Shown here: positions 62,675 through 64,000 of the stretch, piece after piece
Position numbering within the stretch: the stretch's first letter is position 1
How the letters are laid out: every line of letters starts with the position of its first letter
NCBI RefSeq assembly: GCF_004329715.1
Contig: NZ_JXSY01000001.1
Span: 1 to 64,000, forward strand
DNA from: Bowmanella sp. JS7-9
GTDB lineage: Bacteria; Pseudomonadota; Gammaproteobacteria; Enterobacterales; Alteromonadaceae
Reading direction: 5' to 3'
Length of the DNA: 64,000 nucleotides
Position numbers and translations under genes: made by a program
The notes under the pieces: model-generated
The model's database searches: none
The model's input: the letters and a program-made list of their open reading frames with translations, nothing else
Told to the model about the DNA's origin: nothing

Positions 62675-64000
62675 TAATCGTGCCATTCACTATCGGTTCA
62701 AACGCGGTCAGGCTGTCCATCAGAGTCGCATTACCCAATCCATGACCGGGGAAATAATTACTGAACAGATGTTGTTCGCCATGTAACGCCAGATAGTTGA
62801 GAATCACAGTCTCCACTAGCAGGTTGACGTTATTCGCGGCTGGTGATGAGGCAGTTTCCACCGATGCATCTGCCCGCATAAAGCCAAGTTGCTGATGTTG
62901 GGCCTGCTGCTCCATAGTGGCTCCGATAAGTTGCGGGGCGCCACCGGGATTGTAGACCAGGAAGAAACTTGCGGCAGTTGAACTGTTGTCGCCGGTCCAA
63001 ACGCCTTTGCCGCGACCGTCCATCGAGTCATCTATGCTGCCGTTACTGGCCACTGCGCCATCGCTCATTACGTACATCATCAGCGGCATCCCCAGGCGCG
63101 CTGCGTACTCCAGACAGGCGCCCATGCACTGGCCGGCGCGGAAATCGCGCCGTTCACCGGTGCTGCGATCCCCAGTGTGATAATCGAAGCCGCCCATGGT
63201 GATCGTGCCGGCACCGGCATAGCCATTCATGACCAGTTTCAATACCGAAGCGGTTTTACTGAATTCGGCGTTACTGTCGAATTCCTCCTGACTGAAGATC
63301 CCGCTGCTACCGACCAGATTAGGGTCCAGCGCCGGATTTAAGCTACTGGGGTCACCAAAGCGGTCGGCAATATCGGCGCTTTTTACATAGCCACAACGGA
63401 CTAAATCCTTCACTACTGCATCGGTACTGATGCCAGTATCGGTACGGGCGAGTTTCATGTCGCTTATACGCTGTATTGATTCCAGCACCGCGACTGAGTC
63501 CTGTTGACTAAGCAGACCAATCAAATCGCCGGTATCAACCAGTCCGGTGACATCTGACGGCCTATCGATTTTGGTGGGGCGTTTAGCCGGGTCAATCATC
63601 GCTGCGGGTGCCATCGAATTGCCGCCAGATTCTGAATTACGCGAACCGATTAGGGTTAGCAAAGAACCGTCTGCACCAACCCGGTTAATTCCATACATAG
63701 GATTATGCGGGTTGTTACCTGTGTCATTTTCGCTGCGCGCCGGTATCACAGCACCGTTTATATTGGCGCGGTTGCCAACCGCGACTCGTTCCTGCATGCC
63801 ACGCAAAAATGCGCTGTCAGCGTGAAAAGCCAGGCCGAATTCACTGTTAATAAAATCACTTAAGCCGGTTTGCGGATTACTGATCGAAGGGATCATATCG
63901 CCCGGGATCCCCAGTTTGCTGTACCCGGCGGAGCTGAGAAAATCCAGCTGGCCGCCACGTTTTCCGACCAGTACATTGGAACCGGCGATGTTAGCGCCTC
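62670..64000 (-). CDS. DUF1501-like exported protein (5' end outside the window)
   Basis: The reading frame stays open from 62670 to the right edge, giving 443 residues of a longer protein whose N-terminus is missing. A middle block, 'TITMGGFDYHTGDRSTGERRDFRAGQCMGACLEYAARLGMPLMMYVMSDG', resembles DUF1501 proteins ('GGWDTH...' followed by a strand ending in a motif of the alkaline-phosphatase/sulfatase type). The C-terminal part has 'NYLALHGEQHLFSNYFPGHGLG'. Members are exported, often by Tat, and found with partner DUF1800 proteins. A partner could lie beyond the window. The exact activity is unknown. Confidence 0.65.
   Translation of the reverse strand, partial: GANIAGSNVLVGKRGGQLDFLSSAGYSKLGIPGDMIPSISNPQTGLSDFINSEFGLAFHADSAFLRGMQERVAVGNRANINGAVIPARSENDTGNNPHNPMYGINRVGADGSLLTLIGSRNSESGGNSMAPAAMIDPAKRPTKIDRPSDVTGLVDTGDLIGLLSQQDSVAVLESIQRISDMKLARTDTGISTDAVVKDLVRCGYVKSADIADRFGDPSSLNPALDPNLVGSSGIFSQEEFDSNAEFSKTASVLKLVMNGYAGAGTITMGGFDYHTGDRSTGERRDFRAGQCMGACLEYAARLGMPLMMYVMSDGAVASNGSIDDSMDGRGKGVWTGDNSSTAASFFLVYNPGGAPQLIGATMEQQAQHQQLGFMRADASVETASSPAANNVNLLVETVILNYLALHGEQHLFSNYFPGHGLGNATLMDSLTAFEPIVNGTIS

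Overview
The window looks like chromosomal DNA of a marine gammaproteobacterium of the Alteromonadales (Alteromonas-like). Evidence for this is the ssrA/smpB/ratA-rnfH/bamE/recN/nadK/grpE-dnaK-dnaJ neighbourhood, the GntR-type prpR-prpB-prpC-acnD-prpF operon, SeqA, the YciK/SohB/TopA cluster, a VolA-type surface lipase and a large TonB-dependent receptor. This is inferred from gene content and order; no species can be named.

Positions 1-9.7 kb hold a membrane diguanylate cyclase, a DUF1566 secreted protein, an Mrr-type restriction endonuclease beside the tmRNA gene, SmpB, a ChrR-like anti-sigma factor with its ECF sigma factor, a LON-domain protein, a DUF4397 lipoprotein and ratA-rnfH. Positions 9.7-19 kb hold bamE, recN (two SOS boxes), nadK, the heat-shock operon grpE/dnaK/dnaJ behind a textbook sigma-32 promoter, an uncharacterised methyltransferase plus ATP-grasp pair, and an iron-linked PepSY membrane protein with a Fur box. 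Positions 19.5-33 kb hold a four-helix-bundle protein, yciK, a VolA-like lipase, sohB, a DAACS transporter, an Ig-repeat lipoprotein, astB and topA.

Positions 33-43.6 kb hold flavodoxin, DUF2788, ybfF, seqA-pgm, an EAL-type c-di-GMP enzyme, astE, HIT and YbjQ proteins, then a tightly overlapping leftward operon: ArsC/YffB-like protein, dapE, an M15 peptidase, a 51-residue DUF2897 protein missed by simple ORF length cut-offs, and a stand-alone formyltransferase. Between that operon and the rightward patatin/DUF192/S1-P1 nuclease genes is a roughly 700-bp gene-free stretch with clustered GATC sites and DnaA-box-like sequences that resembles a replication origin or DnaA-titration locus.

Positions 46.9-50.1 kb hold a fatty-acid desaturase with its ferredoxin-type reductase and a CPBP protease. 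Positions 50.2-57.1 kb are the methylcitrate (propionate) operon, with three copies of a TTGTCGACAA palindrome at prpR and a striking duplication of the prpF 5' end carrying a cluster of hairpins. Positions 57.5-64 kb hold a TonB-dependent receptor with a hairpin at the predicted mRNA 5' end, an ADP-ribosylglycohydrolase, a possible STAS-like protein, ApbE, and a DUF1501-like protein that runs off the window. Functions come from motif recognition without database searches; most start codons were chosen by Shine-Dalgarno spacing and family length.
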